Below are positions 35,433 to 44,664 of a DNA stretch of 64,000 nucleotides, piece by piece. Source of the stretch: Halopseudomonas yangmingensis. Its GTDB lineage: Bacteria; Pseudomonadota; Gammaproteobacteria; Pseudomonadales; Pseudomonadaceae. The position numbers were made by a program, and so were the translations under genes. Every line of letters begins with the position of its first letter. The stretch's first letter is position 1. The stretch covers positions 124,001-188,000 of the forward strand of contig NZ_FOUI01000001.1 of assembly GCF_900114825.1 (NCBI RefSeq), given 5' to 3'. Below the pieces are notes generated by a model, which was given only the letters and a program-made list of their open reading frames with translations, did not search any database and was not told the DNA's origin.

Positions 35433-37094
35433 ATGAGCAAGTCCAGGCTATGGCAACGCGGTTCCGCGGCCGGCACCCTGATAACTGTCGTTCTGGTCGG
35501 ATTGCTGATCGGGCTGGGTATTTGGCTTATCGGTCGCGATGCCGGACCGGGTGTTGGTGGGGCCGCGCTGTTTGCCGATGCGGATGCCCCGGAACCGGTG
35601 GAGCCGCTGCGCAGTCTGCCGTCACTGGCATCGGCGGCGCCCTATGTGCCGCGTGATTCGATCATTGATGTGGATATCAGTGAATATGCCGGTTACGCCG
35701 GTCTGATCGTCGCCAATGGCGGCCTGCAACCCAACCCGGATTCGCTGTTCGCCCGCGAGTACGGCTTCCAGGTGCGCCTGACGCTGAATGAGGAGGAGGG
35801 CTGGTCCAAGGTCAACAACGGCCAGGTTGCTGCCTCGGTGACCACGGCCGATGTGCTGGCGGTGCTGGGTCGGCAGTTTGACGTGAAGGTGCCGGCACAG
35901 ATTGCCTTTTCCCGGGGGGCCAATCAGGTGGTGGTGGACCGTGGCATTGCCAGCGTCAACCAGTTGAAGGGCAAGGTGCTGGCGGCCAGTCAGTTCAATG
36001 AAAGCGATTTCTTTATTCGCTATCTGGCCAGCGAGGCCGGGGTGCCGGTCAAGGTGCTGCGGGATCTGGACGCACGACCCGCTGCCGGGGAGCTGGGGCT
36101 GGTGTTTTACGAGGATGCCGTGGTGGCCTGTGATGCCTACGCCAGTGTGCTGGCCAGTGGTTCTGGCAGGCTGAATGGCTGCGTCGGCTGGTCGCCACGC
36201 ACGGATCAGGTAGTCACCGAATCGGCCGGGCAGGCGAAGATGCTGGTGTCCAACCGCAACCTGCTGATCGTCTCCGACTTGCTGCTGGTCAACAGGGGCT
36301 TTGCCGATGCCCAGCCGCAGATGGTCGAAGGTCTGGTCTATGGCCTGCTGGAGGGCAACCGGCGGCTGCGTGAGGCGCCGGCCGAACAGGCGGCGCTGGT
36401 GGCGTCGGCCTTTGGCTGGAGCGAGGCGGAAACCCTGGATGAGCTGTCCAAGGTGCACTTCAGCAACCTGCCGGAAAACCGCGCGTTTTTCGAGGGAACC
36501 ATTGATGCCGCTGGCTCCTTCCAGGGCATTTTCCAGTCTTCCGTGCTGGTCTATGGCGATCTGATCCGCAACCCGGCTGACCCCTCACGCTTTGTCGATA
36601 TGCGCGCCCTGGAGGCGCTGGAGCAGACTGGCCGGTTTGCCGGGCAGACCGTAGCCATTGCTCCGATCCGTACCAGTGACCGGGTGATGCTGGAAGGCGA
36701 TGCGCTGCTGAGCAAGGACATCCGCTTCTTCTTCGAGCCGAATTCCGCGCTGCTCGACAAGCAGGCCCGGGAGAACCAGGAGTACCTGGATACCATCCGG
36801 CGTTTCCTGCAGGTCAGCCCCGGCTCGATAGTGCTGCTGCGCGGACATGTGGACAATCAGCGGCTGGCCGAATTCGAGCGCCAGGGCGGGCCAACACTGG
36901 TGCGCAGCATGGCACTCAAGGCCATGGAGCTGTCGCGTCAACGTGCCCAGGCGGTGGCCGATGCGCTGCTTGAGCGCCATCCGGGCATTGATCGCGAACG
37001 TATTGAGCTGGTCGGGCGCGGCTGGGAAGAGCCGGTCAGCCCGGACAGCGAGCTGAACCGTCGGGTTGAGGTGCAGTGGTTTACTCTGGAGTGA
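35433..37094 (+). CDS. Periplasmic binding protein fused to OmpA-like domain
   Basis: 553 residues from the ATG at 35433 with AAGGAGA 7-8 bases upstream; a longer frame from 35283 is spurious. An N-terminal signal anchor (TLITVVLVGLLIGLGIWLIG) is followed by a type 2 periplasmic-binding fold of the NMT1/nitrate-sulfonate kind (about 70-415; NNGQVAASVTTADVLAVLG). Then comes an OmpA-like peptidoglycan-binding domain (about 430-550; LRGHVDN and NRRVEVQW contain its Asp and Arg). The OmpA domain has an extra 20-25 residues after the VDN strand. It could tether a sensor to the cell wall. Confidence 0.8.
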   Translation: MSKSRLWQRGSAAGTLITVVLVGLLIGLGIWLIGRDAGPGVGGAALFADADAPEPVEPLRSLPSLASAAPYVPRDSIIDVDISEYAGYAGLIVANGGLQPNPDSLFAREYGFQVRLTLNEEEGWSKVNNGQVAASVTTADVLAVLGRQFDVKVPAQIAFSRGANQVVVDRGIASVNQLKGKVLAASQFNESDFFIRYLASEAGVPVKVLRDLDARPAAGELGLVFYEDAVVACDAYASVLASGSGRLNGCVGWSPRTDQVVTESAGQAKMLVSNRNLLIVSDLLLVNRGFADAQPQMVEGLVYGLLEGNRRLREAPAEQAALVASAFGWSEAETLDELSKVHFSNLPENRAFFEGTIDAAGSFQGIFQSSVLVYGDLIRNPADPSRFVDMRALEALEQTGRFAGQTVAIAPIRTSDRVMLEGDALLSKDIRFFFEPNSALLDKQARENQEYLDTIRRFLQVSPGSIVLLRGHVDNQRLAEFERQGGPTLVRSMALKAMELSRQRAQAVADALLERHPGIDRERIELVGRGWEEPVSPDSELNRRVEVQWFTLE

Positions 37095-37101
37095 ACTGAC
37101 T

Positions 37102-37131
37102 GCCGGTGGAGCGCGCGGCTGCTCCACCGGC
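37102..37131. terminator. Bidirectional hairpin after the PspA operon
   Basis: GCCGGTGGAGC-GCGCGGCT-GCTCCACCGGC is a perfect 11-bp stem between two convergent genes (stops at 37094 and 37142). No T-tract, but position and stability fit a shared terminator. Confidence 0.65.
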
Positions 37132-37141
37132 CGCTGAGTGG

Positions 37142-38518
37142 CTACAAGTGGCTTTCCGCATATTCCGCCAGCAGCGAACGCGGCACACCCTGCAGGTGAA
37201 TATGCACCCCGTGGTCGAAGTTCTTGAAGCACTCGGTCAGGTAGGTCAGGCCCGAACTGGTGGCATTCAGGTAGGGCGTGTCTATCTGCGCCAGGTTGCC
37301 CAGGCAGACCACCTTGGTGCCGTTGCCGGCGCGGGTGATGATGGTCTTGATCTGGTGCGGCGTGAGGTTCTGGCACTCGTCGATCAGCAGGAAACTGTGC
37401 TGGAAGCTGCGCCCGCGGATGTAGTTGAGTGACTTGAACTGCAGCGGCACCCGGTCGAGGATGTATTCGACACTGCTGCCGCTGTACTCGTCGTCCATGT
37501 GTAGCGCTTCCAGATTGTCGGTAATGGCACCCAGCCAGGGTTCCATCTTCTCCGCTTCGGTGCCCGGCAGAAAGCCGATGTCCTCGTCCAGCCCCTGGGT
37601 GCTGCGGGTGGCAATGATGCGCCGGTACTGCTTGCTGACCATGGTCTGCTCGATGGCTGCGGCCAGCGCCAGAATGGTCTTGCCGGAGCCGGCGGCGCCG
37701 GTCAGGTTGACCAGGTGTACATCCGGGTCCAGCAGCGCGAACAGTGCCAGTGCCTGCGGCAGGTCGCGCGGCCGCAGCCCCCAGGCCTCGCGCTCCAGCA
37801 AGGGTTCGCGGTGCAGGTCGCGGACCAGCAGGCGCTCACCCTCGATCTGTTTGACCCAGCCGACAAAGCCCTGATTGTCGCTGATGAAATCGTTCACATA
37901 CAGGGCCGGCAGCCGCTCGCCCAGCAGCAACTGGTGCAGGGTCTGGCCGGTCTGCTGGCGGGTCTCGACCTTCTCCACCCGGTCCCAGAAGCTGCCATCG
38001 AGCTGGTGGTAGCCGCGTGGCAGCAGGTCGATGTCATCCAGCAACTGATCGGTCTGGTAGTCCTCGGCATCGATGCCGCAGGCACGCGCCTTCAGGCGCA
38101 TGTTGATGTCCTTGGAGACCAGTACGATACGCGCGCCGGGGCGCTGTTCCTGGAGCATGCACAGCTGGTTGATGATGCGGTTGTCGTTGAGGTTGTCCGG
38201 CAGTTTCAGGCTGTTGGCCTGGGCCATCAGGATGGCCAGACTGCCGAGTAGCTGGCCGTTCAGGCGGCGTATCGGCACCCCCTGTTCGACTTCCTGCGGG
38301 CTGGCGTCCGCCAGGGTGCGGTCAATCAGCCGGATCGCCTGTCGGCAATCGGCGGCCAGACTGGTGTTGCCAGATTTGAGCTTGTCGAGTTCTTCAAGGA
38401 CGGTCATCGGAATGATGACCGGGTGTTCTTCAAAGTTCAGCAGGGCGTTGGGGTCGTGGATCAGGACGTTGGTGTCGAGTACGTAACAGGTCAGTCGGGT
38501 TGCCGCGCTGGCTGCCAT
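37142..38518 (-). CDS. PhoH-family PIN-ATPase protein
   Basis: 458 residues. An N-terminal PIN nuclease domain (CYVLDTNVLIHDP, acidic residues conserved; about 10-140) is joined to a PhoH ATPase domain (about 240-450) with Walker A GAAGSGKT and Walker B LLIDECQNLTPHQ. PhoH2-type proteins act as RNA helicase-nucleases. The start ATG at 38518 follows GAGAGGCAGC on the minus strand. It lies downstream of rhlB, 113 bp apart. Confidence 0.9.
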   Translation of the reverse strand: MAASAATRLTCYVLDTNVLIHDPNALLNFEEHPVIIPMTVLEELDKLKSGNTSLAADCRQAIRLIDRTLADASPQEVEQGVPIRRLNGQLLGSLAILMAQANSLKLPDNLNDNRIINQLCMLQEQRPGARIVLVSKDINMRLKARACGIDAEDYQTDQLLDDIDLLPRGYHQLDGSFWDRVEKVETRQQTGQTLHQLLLGERLPALYVNDFISDNQGFVGWVKQIEGERLLVRDLHREPLLEREAWGLRPRDLPQALALFALLDPDVHLVNLTGAAGSGKTILALAAAIEQTMVSKQYRRIIATRSTQGLDEDIGFLPGTEAEKMEPWLGAITDNLEALHMDDEYSGSSVEYILDRVPLQFKSLNYIRGRSFQHSFLLIDECQNLTPHQIKTIITRAGNGTKVVCLGNLAQIDTPYLNATSSGLTYLTECFKNFDHGVHIHLQGVPRSLLAEYAESHL

Positions 38519-38571
38519 GGGCGCTGCCTCTCTGGTCGCAGTGCCGGGCCGCTGGCCGACCCGGCCGGGTA

Positions 38572-38592
38572 GGGCGCGCCGGTTGCGCGCCC
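38572..38592. terminator. Possible terminator hairpin between rhlB and phoH-like gene
   Basis: GGGCGCGC-CGGTT-GCGCGCCC, perfect 8-bp stem just after the rhlB stop (38632, minus strand). No T-tract, so the assignment is tentative. Confidence 0.4.
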
Positions 38593-38631
38593 CTGACCTG
38601 AGGTATAGCCCGGCTTTGTGACAGGCTCAAG

Positions 38632-40197
38632 TCAGCGGCGGTCGCGACGTCCGTGCGGATTGCGCGTCGTCGAGCGCTTGCGGGCACGGGCGGCGGCATC
38701 CGCCTGTTCGGCCTCGGCGGCCTCGAACACGGCCTTTTCCTCTGCGCTGTGCTGGCGTTTGGGGACCGGCTTGAGGAAGCGCTCCTCCGGCGGAATGCAT
38801 TCCAGCTTGCCACCCAGCAACTGCTCTATCGGCGGAATCTGGAAGGCATCGTCCTCGCTGGCAAAGCTGATTGAGGTGCCCTTGGCGCCGGCCCGGCCGG
38901 TACGACCGATACGGTGGACGTAGTCCTCCGCGTCCTCCGGTAGGGTGTAGTTGATCACATGGCTGATGCCATCGATGTGGATGCCACGGCCGGCCACGTC
39001 GGTGGCTACCAGTACGCGCAGCTTGCCGTTCTTGAAGTTGTCGAGGGTGCGTACCCGCTTGTTCTGCGGCACATCGCCGGACAGCTGGGCAGCATCCACG
39101 CCATCACGCAGCAGCCGCTCCTGGATGCGCCGCACTTCGTCCTTGCGGTTGGCGAAGATCATTACCCGTTCCAGTTCCAGCTGGGTTATCAGGTTGTAAA
39201 GCAGTTTGTACTTGTCGCTGCTGCTGACGGCATAGACCTGCTGGGTAACGTTTTCCGAGGCCGGGCGCTCCGGTTCGATTTCCACCACGGCGGGATTCTC
39301 GGTCCATTGCCGGGCCAGATTCATTACGTCGTCGCTGAAGGTGGCGGAGAACAGCAGGGTCTGGCGGTCGCCCTTGCGCGGCGTCTGGCGGATGATCTGG
39401 CGGACCTGCGGAATAAAGCCCATGTCGAGCATGCGGTCGGCTTCATCGAGTACCAGGATTTCCACCAGATCCAGATGCAGCTCGCCGCGGTTACAGAAGT
39501 CCAGCAGGCGGCCGGGGGTGGCCACCAGGATGTCGCAATAGCGCTGTTCCAGCTGGCGCAGCTGCTTGTCGATATCCATGCCGCCAACAAAGGTCATCAC
39601 GTTCAGCGGGCAGTGCCGGGTCAGGCCTTCGGCATCGCTGGCAATCTGCATTACCAGTTCGCGGGTAGGGGCGATAATCATTGCCCGCGGCTCGCCCATG
39701 AAGCGCTCGTCCGGCGGCGGCGTTTCCAGCAACTGGGCAATGGTTGAGGTAAGGAAGGCCGCGGTCTTGCCGGTACCGGTCTGCGCCCGGCCGATGGCGT
39801 CATGTCCGCGCAGGGTCTTGCCGAGTACTTCGGCCTGAATCGGCGTGCAGTAGCTGAAGCCCTGGTCCTGGATGGCCTGCATCAGGCTGTCCGGCAGCGG
39901 GAAGTCGTGGAAGCGGGTCTTGCCTTCCATCGGAGCTACCTGGAAGTCGTCAAGCGACCAGGGCTTTTGCGTGACCGGTGTGGTGCGCGGCGCTCGGCTC
40001 TTGGCCTTGCGCGGTTTGCGCGGAGGCTTCTGTGTGCCGTCCGGGCTGTCGTCGGGCGCTGCGTCGGCGCTGGCGGCCGGTCTCGGTGGACGTGCCGGTT
40101 GTTCCGCCTGCTGGCGCTCGATATCGGCCAGACTCGGTTCTTGCAATGGCTCGCCGGGTTTGTTGAACAGTTTTTTCAGTGCTTTGAGCACAGGCAT
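38632..40197 (-). CDS. rhlB: ATP-dependent RNA helicase RhlB
   Basis: 521 residues. Complete DEAD-box motif series: Q motif ([20 protein letters not shown]), [30 protein letters not shown], and [11 protein letters not shown] lysine/proline-rich low-complexity linker (about 30-85) precedes the helicase core, and a basic tail ends [10 protein letters not shown], as in Pseudomonas RhlB. It works in RNA decay, in E. coli with RNase E. Confidence 0.9.
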   Translation of the reverse strand: MPVLKALKKLFNKPGEPLQEPSLADIERQQAEQPARPPRPAASADAAPDDSPDGTQKPPRKPRKAKSRAPRTTPVTQKPWSLDDFQVAPMEGKTRFHDFPLPDSLMQAIQDQGFSYCTPIQAEVLGKTLRGHDAIGRAQTGTGKTAAFLTSTIAQLLETPPPDERFMGEPRAMIIAPTRELVMQIASDAEGLTRHCPLNVMTFVGGMDIDKQLRQLEQRYCDILVATPGRLLDFCNRGELHLDLVEILVLDEADRMLDMGFIPQVRQIIRQTPRKGDRQTLLFSATFSDDVMNLARQWTENPAVVEIEPERPASENVTQQVYAVSSSDKYKLLYNLITQLELERVMIFANRKDEVRRIQERLLRDGVDAAQLSGDVPQNKRVRTLDNFKNGKLRVLVATDVAGRGIHIDGISHVINYTLPEDAEDYVHRIGRTGRAGAKGTSISFASEDDAFQIPPIEQLLGGKLECIPPEERFLKPVPKRQHSAEEKAVFEAAEAEQADAAARARKRSTTRNPHGRRDRR

Positions 40198-40290
40198 CTC
40201 TCTGACGTTGGGGTGAATGTCAACGAGCCAGTGTAAAGCAATGTGGCCGGCGCGGGAACGCCGGTGCCGGCAGTGAAGGGCGTTGCTGGC

Positions 40291-40944
40291 TCAGAGGCCC
40301 AGTCGCTGACCCAGCCAGCGGCGAATGTCGGCGATTTCCGCCGGACAGACTTCGTGCATCATCGGGTAGTCGCGCCACTCACAGTGGTGGCCGGCCTGCT
40401 CCAGGCGCTGGCAGGCTTCGCGGCCCATGGCCGGGACCACGATGTCGTCGTGGCGACCATGCGCGAAGAGGATGTCCAGTGCCGGTGCGTCCGGTTGCAG
40501 CAGTGACTCAAGGGTCGGGCCGTAGGTTGATAGCGCCATCACGCCGCCGAGGGCGCGGCGCTGCTGGGCGGCATTGTGCAGCACTACCGCGCCACCCTGG
40601 GAAAAGCCGGCAAGGATGATGCGCTCGGCAGCAATACCTGCCGCCAGTTGCTGCTCGATCAGGCCTTCCAGCATGCCGGCGGATTCCTGCATCTGGGCAT
40701 GGTTGATCGCGCGAGCCGGGGCCATGCCGAGGATGTCGTACCAGCAGGGCATCGGGAAGCCGCCGTTGATGGTCACCGGGCGGGTGGGGGCCTGCGGAAA
40801 GATAAAGCGGATGCCATGCTGCGCCGGCAGTCCAAGCATTTCTACCACCGGGACGAAGTCGAAGCGGTCGGCACCGAGGCCATGCAGCCAGATCACACAG
40901 GCATTGGCGGGGACGGCGGGTTCAATGATGTGCGGGCTGGTCAT
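40291..40944 (-). CDS. Phospholipase/carboxylesterase-family hydrolase
   Basis: 217 residues from the ATG at 40944 (MTSPHIIEP); the frame extends through the tRNA gene to 41046, which is not a credible start. Alpha/beta-hydrolase with oxyanion HGLGADRFDF, nucleophile GFSQGGAVV, Asp in HGRHDDIVVP and His in MMHEV. Hydrolyses short-chain esters; the substrate in vivo is unknown. The tRNA-Leu gene and its terminator are directly upstream on the same strand, only 17 bases before the start, so it may depend on read-through. Confidence 0.9.
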   Translation of the reverse strand: MTSPHIIEPAVPANACVIWLHGLGADRFDFVPVVEMLGLPAQHGIRFIFPQAPTRPVTINGGFPMPCWYDILGMAPARAINHAQMQESAGMLEGLIEQQLAAGIAAERIILAGFSQGGAVVLHNAAQQRRALGGVMALSTYGPTLESLLQPDAPALDILFAHGRHDDIVVPAMGREACQRLEQAGHHCEWRDYPMMHEVCPAEIADIRRWLGQRLGL

Positions 40945-40961
40945 GGCGGACTCCGGAAACG

Positions 40962-40989
40962 AAAAAACCGAGTCACAAGGACTCGGTTT
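40962..40989 (-). terminator. Rho-independent terminator of tRNA-Leu
   Basis: On the minus strand AAACCGAGT-CCTTGTG-ACTCGGTTTTTTC: a 6-bp stem extended by A-T pairs, followed by six T. It ends 17 bases before the esterase start. Confidence 0.88.
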
Positions 40990-40996
40990 CTTGAAT

Positions 40997-41083
40997 TGGT
41001 GCCCAGGAGAAGACTCGAACTTCCACGGGGTTGCCCCCACTAGCACCTGAAGCTAGCGTGTCTACCAATTTCACCACCTGGGC
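40997..41083 (-). tRNA. tRNA-Leu (CAG)
   Basis: 87 nt, long variable arm, encoded CCA at 40997-40999. Acceptor arms GCCCAGG/CCTGGGC pair fully. D loop AAATTGGTAGA, anticodon stem CTAGC/GCTAG with loop TTCAGGT (anticodon CAG), and T arm GTTCGAGTC are all present. It reads CUG leucine codons, the commonest Leu codon in these genes. Confidence 0.96.
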
Positions 41084-41160
41084 GTGTCAAGGGTTGCTTT
41101 TGAACTACGCTGAACCTGTCTGGTTCGCCGTGTTCAACCGTTTCCCTGTCGACGGCGCGC

Positions 41161-41189
41161 ATGATACGAAGCTGCCGGAGGCTTGTAAA
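41161..41189 (-). promoter_or_regulatory. Sigma-70 promoter of tRNA-Leu
   Basis: On the minus strand TTTACA (41184-41189), exactly 17 bases, TATCAT (41161-41166). A 70-nt leader would precede the mature tRNA. It is divergent from rnr. Confidence 0.7.
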
Positions 41190-41267
41190 GCCCCCCAATA
41201 AAAAAATTTGCTGCTCCCTGAAAAGAAAAAGTGCACCAAATCGCAATTCGGGGTTCAATAGAGGCCT

Positions 41268-43853
41268 ATGACGAAAAAACGCACACCCCAAGTCCCGGCA
41301 TCCCAGCCGGGCAACGCTGTTGGCCCGAGTTCTGCCGTGGCCGCCGATTGGACCAGTCTTGATCCCGCCGCCCAGCGTGAAGCAGAAAAATACGATAACC
41401 CTATCCCCAGCCGCGAACTGATCTTGCGCCTGCTCGAAGAGCGGGGGGCTCCGGCCACCCGTGCCCAGTTGCAGGCTGAGTTCGGTCTGGATGATGAAGA
41501 GGCGATTGAAGCCCTGCGTCGCCGCCTGCGCGCCATGGAGCGTGACGGCCAGCTTATCTATACCCGGCGTGGTGCCTACGCACCGGTCGACAAGCTCGAC
41601 CTGATCAAGGGGCGGGTGGTTGGCCACCGTGATGGTTTCGGCTTTCTGGTGCCGGACGAGGGCGGTGACGATCTGTTCCTCGGGCCCAATCAGATGCGCC
41701 TGGTGTTTGATGGTGATCGGGTGCTCGCGCGCATCACTGGCGTTGATCGCCGTGGCCGCAGTGAAGGGGCGGTGGTCGAGATATTGTCACGTGGCCACGA
41801 ATACCTGGTGGGCCGCTTCCAGATGGAAAACGGCATAGCCTTTGTAGTGCCGGACAATGCGCGCCTGACCCAGGAAGTGCTGATCCAGCCGGGTGCCATT
41901 CGTGGTGCCCAGCCAGGCCAGTATGTCGAGGTGCAGATTACCCAGTGGCCGACCCTGCATCGCCCGGCCCAGGGCGAGGTGTTCGAGGTGATCGGCGACT
42001 ACATGGCGCCGGGTATCGAAATTGAAGTGGCGCTGCGCAGTTATGACATCCCCAGTGTCTGGCCGCAGGCGGTGCTCGACGAGGCGGCACTGCTCGGCAG
42101 TCAGGTAAACGACAAGGACAAGCTCAAGCGGGTTGATCTGCGTCATTTGCCGCTGGTCACCATTGACGGCGAAGATGCCCGCGACTTTGATGATGCGGTG
42201 TATTGCGAGCCGCACAAGGCCAGTGGCTGGCGGCTGTTCTCCGGCGGCTGGAAACTCTACGTGGCGATTGCCGACGTATCCCATTACGTACCACTGGGCT
42301 CGGCGCTGGATGCCGAGGCCGAGTTGCGTGGTACCTCGGTGTACTTCCCCAGCGAAGTGATTCCGATGCTGCCTGAGGCGCTGTCCAACGGCCTGTGTTC
42401 GCTTAATCCGCATGTCGACCGTCTGGCGATGGTCTGTGAAATGACCATTTCCAAGACCGGCGAGCTGACCGACTGGCAGTTCTATGAGGCGGTGATCAAC
42501 TCCCATGCGCGGCTGACCTATAACAAGGTGTCGAGCATGCTCGAGCATCCGCGTAGCCGCGAAGCCAAGCAGTTGAGCGAGGAATACGCCGATGTATTGC
42601 CGCACCTGCGCAACCTGCATGAGCTGTACAAGGCGCTGAGCAAGGCGCGCCAGGGGCGCGGTGCGATTGATTTTGAAACCACCGAGACGCGCATCCTGTT
42701 TGGCGATGATCGGAAGATTCGCGAGATTCTGCCCTCGGAGCGCAACGAGGCGCACAAGATCATCGAGGAGTGCATGCTGGCCGCCAACGTGGCTACGGCG
42801 CGCTTTATGCAGGAGCTGGAAATCCCCGCGCTGTATCGTGTGCATGATGCGCCGCAGAGCGAAAAGCTCGAACGGTTGCGCCAGTTCCTGTCCGCGTTGG
42901 GCTTGAGTCTGACCCGGCGCAAGGGTGAGCCGACGCCGGAGGACTACAGTGCCCTGCTGCAGCAGGTGCAAGGCCGCCCGGATGCCAAGCTGATCCAGAC
43001 GGTGATGCTGCGCTCGCTCAGTCAGGCGGTCTACAGCCCGCACAATGCCGGGCATTTTGGTCTGAACTACGAGGCCTACACGCACTTTACCTCGCCGATC
43101 CGTCGTTACCCGGACCTGCTGACCCATCGGGCGATCCGCAGCGTGATACGTTCGCGGCGCAAGACCGACCGGGTACAGCGTGCCGGTGGCTCGGCGTTGA
43201 CCAAGAAGCAGATTTATCCCTACGAGCTGCCGGATCTGGAGCGCCTCGGCACCCAGTGCTCGCAGAACGAGCGCCGTGCCGACGAGGCCAGTCGTGATGT
43301 GGTCAGCTGGCTCAAGTGCGAGTTTATGCAGGACAAGGTCGGCGAGCAGTTCGATGGTCTGGTGACTTCTGTCACCGGCTTTGGCCTGTTTGTTGAGCTG
43401 ACCGATATCTTTATTGAGGGCCTGGTGCATATCACGGCGTTGCCTGCTGACTACTACCATTTCGACCAGGTGCATCACCGGTTGAGCGGTGAGCGTTCCG
43501 GACGCAGCTTCCGCCTGGGCGACCGGGTGCGGGTGCAGGTGGCGCGGGTTGATCTGGATGATCGCAAGATCGACTTTGAAATGGTCGCAGGTACAGAGGC
43601 AGTCGATCCGGTTCAGGCCAGTCGTGCGGTGCGCGAGAAGTTGCTGGCCGAGGCGCGGAAGGCTGCTGCGCCAGCGGGCAAGGGTAAGACTGCAAAGGGC
43701 GGCAAGGACAAGCGTACAGCCTCCGCCAAGGTGCCAGCCAAAGCCGGCGGGCGTTCGACAAAACCTGCCGGTCAAGCGAGCAAGCCGGTCGGCAAGGTGG
43801 CGGACGAGAAGCCGGCCAAGCCGCGTGCGCCGCGCAAGCGCAAGCCAAGGTAA
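41268..43853 (+). CDS. rnr: Ribonuclease R
   Basis: 861 residues. A 3'-5' exoribonuclease that degrades structured RNA. Order: N-terminal winged-helix (about 40-105), two cold-shock/OB domains (about 110-280), RNB catalytic domain (about 290-620; Asp cluster in GEDARDFDDAVYC), S1 domain (about 680-765) and a Lys/Ala/Pro-rich basic tail (about 790-861). Followed after 6 bp by rlmB, as in most gammaproteobacteria. A 799-residue frame on the opposite strand is a shadow. Confidence 0.96.
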   Translation: MTKKRTPQVPASQPGNAVGPSSAVAADWTSLDPAAQREAEKYDNPIPSRELILRLLEERGAPATRAQLQAEFGLDDEEAIEALRRRLRAMERDGQLIYTRRGAYAPVDKLDLIKGRVVGHRDGFGFLVPDEGGDDLFLGPNQMRLVFDGDRVLARITGVDRRGRSEGAVVEILSRGHEYLVGRFQMENGIAFVVPDNARLTQEVLIQPGAIRGAQPGQYVEVQITQWPTLHRPAQGEVFEVIGDYMAPGIEIEVALRSYDIPSVWPQAVLDEAALLGSQVNDKDKLKRVDLRHLPLVTIDGEDARDFDDAVYCEPHKASGWRLFSGGWKLYVAIADVSHYVPLGSALDAEAELRGTSVYFPSEVIPMLPEALSNGLCSLNPHVDRLAMVCEMTISKTGELTDWQFYEAVINSHARLTYNKVSSMLEHPRSREAKQLSEEYADVLPHLRNLHELYKALSKARQGRGAIDFETTETRILFGDDRKIREILPSERNEAHKIIEECMLAANVATARFMQELEIPALYRVHDAPQSEKLERLRQFLSALGLSLTRRKGEPTPEDYSALLQQVQGRPDAKLIQTVMLRSLSQAVYSPHNAGHFGLNYEAYTHFTSPIRRYPDLLTHRAIRSVIRSRRKTDRVQRAGGSALTKKQIYPYELPDLERLGTQCSQNERRADEASRDVVSWLKCEFMQDKVGEQFDGLVTSVTGFGLFVELTDIFIEGLVHITALPADYYHFDQVHHRLSGERSGRSFRLGDRVRVQVARVDLDDRKIDFEMVAGTEAVDPVQASRAVREKLLAEARKAAAPAGKGKTAKGGKDKRTASAKVPAKAGGRSTKPAGQASKPVGKVADEKPAKPRAPRKRKPR

Positions 43854-43859
43854 GCGGGC

Positions 43860-44606
43860 ATGAGTGATCTGGAAAACATCTACGGTGTGCATGCCGTGCA
43901 GGCCGTGCTGGAGCGCAATCCGAAGCGCATACGTCGCCTTCTGTTGCAGCGTGGCCGGCAGGATGCGCGGGTGCAGCGCCTGCAGGAACTGGCGCTGGAA
44001 GCCGGTATCGAGCCGCAGTGGAGTAGTGCTGACGAGCTGGAACGTCTCAGCGATGGCGTGCATCAGGGGGTGCTGGCGCAAGTGACGGCCAGTCAGTTGT
44101 GGTCCGAGGAAATGCTCGGGCATCTGCTGGAGCGTCTGGAAGGCACGCCCTTGCTGCTGGTGCTGGACGGCGTGACCGATCCGCATAACCTGGGCGCCTG
44201 CTTGCGCAGCGCCGATGCTGCCGGTGTGCAGGCGGTGATCATTCCCAGAGACCGCTCGGCAGGACTGACGCCGGTGGTACGCAAGGTGGCCTGCGGTGCT
44301 GCGGAAACCGTGCCGCTGGTAGCGGTGACCAATCTGGCGCGCACCCTCAAGTCATTGCAGCAGCGTGGTCTGTGGGTGGTCGGCGCCGCCGGCGAGGCTG
44401 AGCAGTTGATTTATCAGGTCGATATGAGGGTGCCCACGGTGATTGTCATGGGCGCGGAAGGCAGCGGCCTGCGCCGCCTGACCCGTGAGCACTGCGACTA
44501 TCTGGCCAAGTTGCCGATGGCTGGCAGCGTCAGCAGCCTGAACGTTTCGGTAGCCACTGGCATCTGCCTGTTCGAGGCGGTACGCCAGCGTGGTACGGGC
44601 GCCTAG
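43860..44606 (+). CDS. rlmB: 23S rRNA (guanosine-2251-2'-O)-methyltransferase
   Basis: 248 residues. A SPOUT-fold enzyme that methylates Gm2251 in the ribosomal P-loop. An N-terminal L30e-like domain (YGVHAVQAVLERNPKRIRRL) precedes the catalytic part with LDGVTDPHNLGACLRSADAA, VMGAEGSGLRRLTREHCD and SLNVSVATGICLFE. Cotranscribed with rnr. Confidence 0.96.
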   Translation: MSDLENIYGVHAVQAVLERNPKRIRRLLLQRGRQDARVQRLQELALEAGIEPQWSSADELERLSDGVHQGVLAQVTASQLWSEEMLGHLLERLEGTPLLLVLDGVTDPHNLGACLRSADAAGVQAVIIPRDRSAGLTPVVRKVACGAAETVPLVAVTNLARTLKSLQQRGLWVVGAAGEAEQLIYQVDMRVPTVIVMGAEGSGLRRLTREHCDYLAKLPMAGSVSSLNVSVATGICLFEAVRQRGTGA

Positions 44607-44631
44607 TCAATCTCGCGGGTCGCGGTTTTCC

Positions 44632-44660
44632 TTGCTATCACCCGGGTCGTTCTCTAGAAT
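44632..44660 (+). promoter_or_regulatory. Sigma-70 promoter of the rpsF operon
   Basis: TTGCTA (44632-44637), exactly 17 bases, TAGAAT (44655-44660). It predicts a 5' leader of about 88 nt before rpsF. Confidence 0.7.
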
Positions 44661-44664
44661 GGCC

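Noticed and set aside
40574-41050. Plus-strand frame through the esterase and tRNA-Leu
   Set aside because: Antisense to both and without domain content.
41787-44186. 799-residue frame opposite rnr and rlmB
   Set aside because: Covers two well-supported genes; His/Gln/Arg-rich composition typical of antisense frames.
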